DNA of 7,428 nucleotides from Parvibaculum sp963696585 (GTDB taxonomy: Bacteria > Pseudomonadota > Alphaproteobacteria > Parvibaculales > Parvibaculaceae): assembly GCA_963696585.1 (NCBI GenBank), contig CAVOKW010000029.1:1-7428 (forward strand). The letters run 5' to 3'. Position numbers and translations under genes: made by a program. Under the pieces are notes generated by a model. The model made no database searches. It saw only the letters and a list, made by a program, of their open reading frames with translations, and was not told the DNA's origin. This document shows positions 6,112 to 7,428 of the stretch, one piece after another. Position 1 is the first letter of the stretch. Each line of letters opens with the position of its first letter.

Positions 6112-6570
6112 TCAGTCGCGCCCGCCCGACATGGACAAGGCGCGCGCATAGATGTCGCGACGCGGCAGGCCCGTCATGGAAACGACTTCGGCGACAGCAT
6201 CTTTCAGGCTGAGGCGGTTGAGCGCGTTTTCCAGCATGGCCCCGATCTCATGATCGCAGAGAGGCGCGCTTTTTTGCGGCGGGCCCACCACAATCACGAT
6301 CTCGCCTTTGGGAGATCCTTCCGCCTCATAATGGCTGGCCAATTCGGGAAGCGGGGCACGACGCAATTCCTCGAACTTTTTGGTCAGTTCGCGGGCGACC
6401 GAGGCTTCGCGATTGCCAAGAAGCGATGCCATGTCGGCCAGCGAGGCTGGCAGCCGGCGCCGCTCCCACGGCCCGCGCGAGGATCCGCTGCGCCCGCAGG
6501 AGGAGGCCCTCGTCGACGTGGGGCGCCTCGACGAGGTCGCGCGCGTACGGCATGGCGCGCCGCGCGTCAC
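6112..6570 (-). CDS. rsmI: rsmI 3' fragment: 16S rRNA 2'-O-methyltransferase, C-terminal ~114 residues behind a chimeric junction
   Basis: RsmI (YraL) methylates the 2'-OH of C1402 in 16S rRNA using S-adenosylmethionine. Genuine RsmI homology covers about 6112-6456. It begins at 'RLPASLADMASLLG' and runs through 'REASVARELTKKFEELRR', 'KGEIVIVVGPP' and the C-terminal helix-turn-helix 'LSLKDAVAEVVSMTGLPRRDIYARAL'. RsmI normally has about 275-300 residues, so the SAM-binding N-terminal ~170 are missing, including the segment expected just before 'RLPASL'. The frame stays open to an ATG at 6570, but the first 38 residues it would encode are arginine/serine-rich out-of-frame reading of a different, very GC-rich fragment and should not be treated as protein. 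A gene caller would report this ORF overlapping the next by ATGA at 6567-6570, a spurious operon-like signal. Confidence 0.88.
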   Translation of the reverse strand: MTRGAPCRTRATSSRRPTSTRASSCGRSGSSRGPWERRRLPASLADMASLLGNREASVARELTKKFEELRRAPLPELASHYEAEGSPKGEIVIVVGPPQKSAPLCDHEIGAMLENALNRLSLKDAVAEVVSMTGLPRRDIYARALSMSGGRD

Positions 6571-6698
6571 CGGCGTCGAGCCACGCCTCCGCCGCGAGCA
6601 GCGCCAGCTCCTCGAACGACGTCATCGAGAGGGCGAGCGCCGACACGCGCTCGGCGATCGCCCTGGCGGGCTCGAGCTGCATCAGGAGCGAGGCGCGC
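6457..6698 (-). pseudogene. Foreign ~242-bp fragment of a TPR-like protein gene, broken at both ends
   Basis: In the minus frame the fragment reads as about 80 residues with alanine-rich paired helices: 'PARAIAERVSALALSMTSFEELALLAAEAWLDAGDARRAMPYARDLVEAPHVDEGLLLRAQRILARA'-type sequence, given here in pieces ('PARAIAERVSALAL', 'FEELALLAAEAWLDAGDARRA', 'VDEGLLLRAQRILARA'). The W-L-D-x-G-D-x-x-R-A pattern fits a tetratricopeptide-type repeat. GC is about 77% by hand count, against about 57% in the 60 bases at 6361-6420 and 63% at 6721-6780. Its frame differs from both the rsmI frame and the ppc frame. It has neither its own start nor its own stop and ends abruptly at two palindromic junctions. 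The GC and alanine/arginine-rich style suggest a different organism, for example a myxobacterium-like one, but that is a guess. Confidence 0.65.
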
Positions 6699-7428
6699 CT
6701 CGACCTCATCGATGATGAGCCGGAACATGCGCGAATCTTCGAACATCCGTCGCAAGAGCTCGAAACCGCGGTCGCCGCGCACGTCAACGAAATTCTTCAG
6801 ACCGGTTCCGACGCCGTACCAGCCGGTGATCGAATGGCGGTTCTGCGCCCAGGCGAAGACCCAGGGGATCGCGCGCAAATCCGCCAGGCTTTTGGCGCCG
6901 AAGCGCCGCGCCGGACGGGACCCGATGTTGAGCAGCGAAATCTCTTCAAGCGGGCTTGCCGCCTGAAAGTAAGCCACAAGGTCCGGATCGCCGATGAATT
7001 TGGCGTATGCGGCGAAAGAGGCGCCGGAAATCTCCTCGAGCGCCTCGTCAAACTCCGCGTGCGGCGCCAACGCCTCCTCGCGTTCGGACTTCAGCGCATG
7101 CTGGAACACGGAGGACGCCAAGAGCTCCATCTGGTACGCCGCCGTTCCGCGATTGGCGTATTTGAACGACACGACCTCGCCCTGTTCGGTGACGCGAAAA
7201 CGCCCGCGGATAGAGCCCGCCGGCTGCGCCGCGATGGCGTGGCCGGTCGGCGCGCCGCCGCGCGACACTGAGCCGCCGCGCCCATGGAAGAAGGCGATGG
7301 CGACGCCCTGCTCACGTCCGACCTGAGTGAGGCGGGCCTGCGCCTTGAACAACTCCCAATTGGACGACAGAAAGCCGCCGTCCTTGTTGGAATCGGAATA
7401 GCCGATCATCACCTCTTGCAGATTGCCC
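6567..7428 (-). CDS. ppc: Phosphoenolpyruvate carboxylase fragment; both ends missing, C-terminus lost at a chimeric junction
   Basis: PEP carboxylase makes oxaloacetate from PEP and bicarbonate to refill the TCA cycle. Genuine homology covers about 6699-7428 (~243 residues; N-terminal part beyond the right edge). Visible are the lysine signature 'VMIGYSDSNKDGG' just inside the right edge, the active-site loop 'FHGRGGSVSRGG' (7289-7254 approx.), 'NIGSRPARR', and 'IPWVFAWAQNRHSITGWYG'. The match ends at 'MFRLIIDEVE' (E codon 6699-6701). There the family should continue for roughly 140 more residues, including the conserved C-terminus. Instead the frame runs 44 further residues of arginine/alanine-rich nonsense through the foreign fragment to a stop at 6567. 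The truncated product would lack part of the catalytic/regulatory barrel and could not be expected to work. Whether it belongs to the same genome as the left 6.4 kb cannot be judged. Confidence 0.9.
   Translation of the reverse strand, partial: GNLQEVMIGYSDSNKDGGFLSSNWELFKAQARLTQVGREQGVAIAFFHGRGGSVSRGGAPTGHAIAAQPAGSIRGRFRVTEQGEVVSFKYANRGTAAYQMELLASSVFQHALKSEREEALAPHAEFDEALEEISGASFAAYAKFIGDPDLVAYFQAASPLEEISLLNIGSRPARRFGAKSLADLRAIPWVFAWAQNRHSITGWYGVGTGLKNFVDVRGDRGFELLRRMFEDSRMFRLIIDEVEARLAPDAARARQGDRRARVGARPLDDVVRGAGAARGGGVARRR

Noticed and set aside
6111..6149. Longer yraN start at 6149
   Set aside because: The 13 extra residues are outside the family core and overlap rsmI; the ATG at 6110, one base after the rsmI stop, fits better.
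6112..7428. A genuine ppc-TPR-rsmI fusion or ppc-rsmI operon with ATGA overlap
   Set aside because: The three homologous parts are in three different frames, both housekeeping genes are cut within conserved domains, and the ATGA at 6567-6570 lies inside the foreign fragment.
1..7428. Mobile element, phage, defence system or CRISPR array
   Set aside because: No transposase, integrase, terminal repeats, att-like duplications, spaced direct repeats or known defence domains were found; the genes are mainly housekeeping and envelope genes.

Overview
The window is about 62% GC with tightly packed genes. Most of it looks like one contiguous piece of an alphaproteobacterial chromosome, probably Hyphomicrobiales (Rhizobiales); that placement rests on remembered protein similarity and gene neighbourhood only. 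Nothing marks it as a plasmid, phage or genomic island.

Layout, left to right. The window opens with the N-terminal 245 residues of a ComM/YifB-type AAA+ ATPase (minus strand, running off the left edge). Divergent from it is a small secreted protein (894-1238, plus) whose mature part is a bacterial VHL beta domain. This gene converges, with zero bases between stop codons, on a two-gene minus-strand unit: glutathione synthetase gshB, followed 5 bp later by a secreted LprI-like/DUF3298 protein. A MarC-family membrane protein (plus) is divergent from gshB and overlaps the 3' end of the next minus-strand gene by 8 bases. From there a minus-strand series reads right to left: rsmI (3' part only), yraN, a tiny one-helix membrane protein, a double-BON lipoprotein and a SirB1-type transglutaminase-like/TPR protein. 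The rsmI, yraN and dolP-like set resembles the rsmI-yraN-dolP neighbourhood of enterobacteria, and points to envelope and housekeeping roles.

The right end is not normal. RsmI homology stops abruptly near 6456. It is followed by about 242 bp of much higher GC (about 77% by hand count) coding for a TPR-like piece in another frame. At about 6699 this switches, again out of frame, to phosphoenolpyruvate carboxylase, whose C-terminal part is missing. Three unrelated gene fragments are joined at two short GC palindromes. I read this as an assembly or library chimera, possibly joining DNA from more than one organism, and the last ~970 bases should not be used for synteny or operon claims.

I found no clear new multi-gene system. 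The most interesting biology is the secreted VHL-domain protein. It aligns without gaps to human VHL residues 76-121 and keeps equivalents of the residues that form the hydroxyproline pocket. No tRNA, rRNA, CRISPR, insertion sequence or convincing intrinsic terminator was seen. No gene-free stretch exceeds 160 bp.
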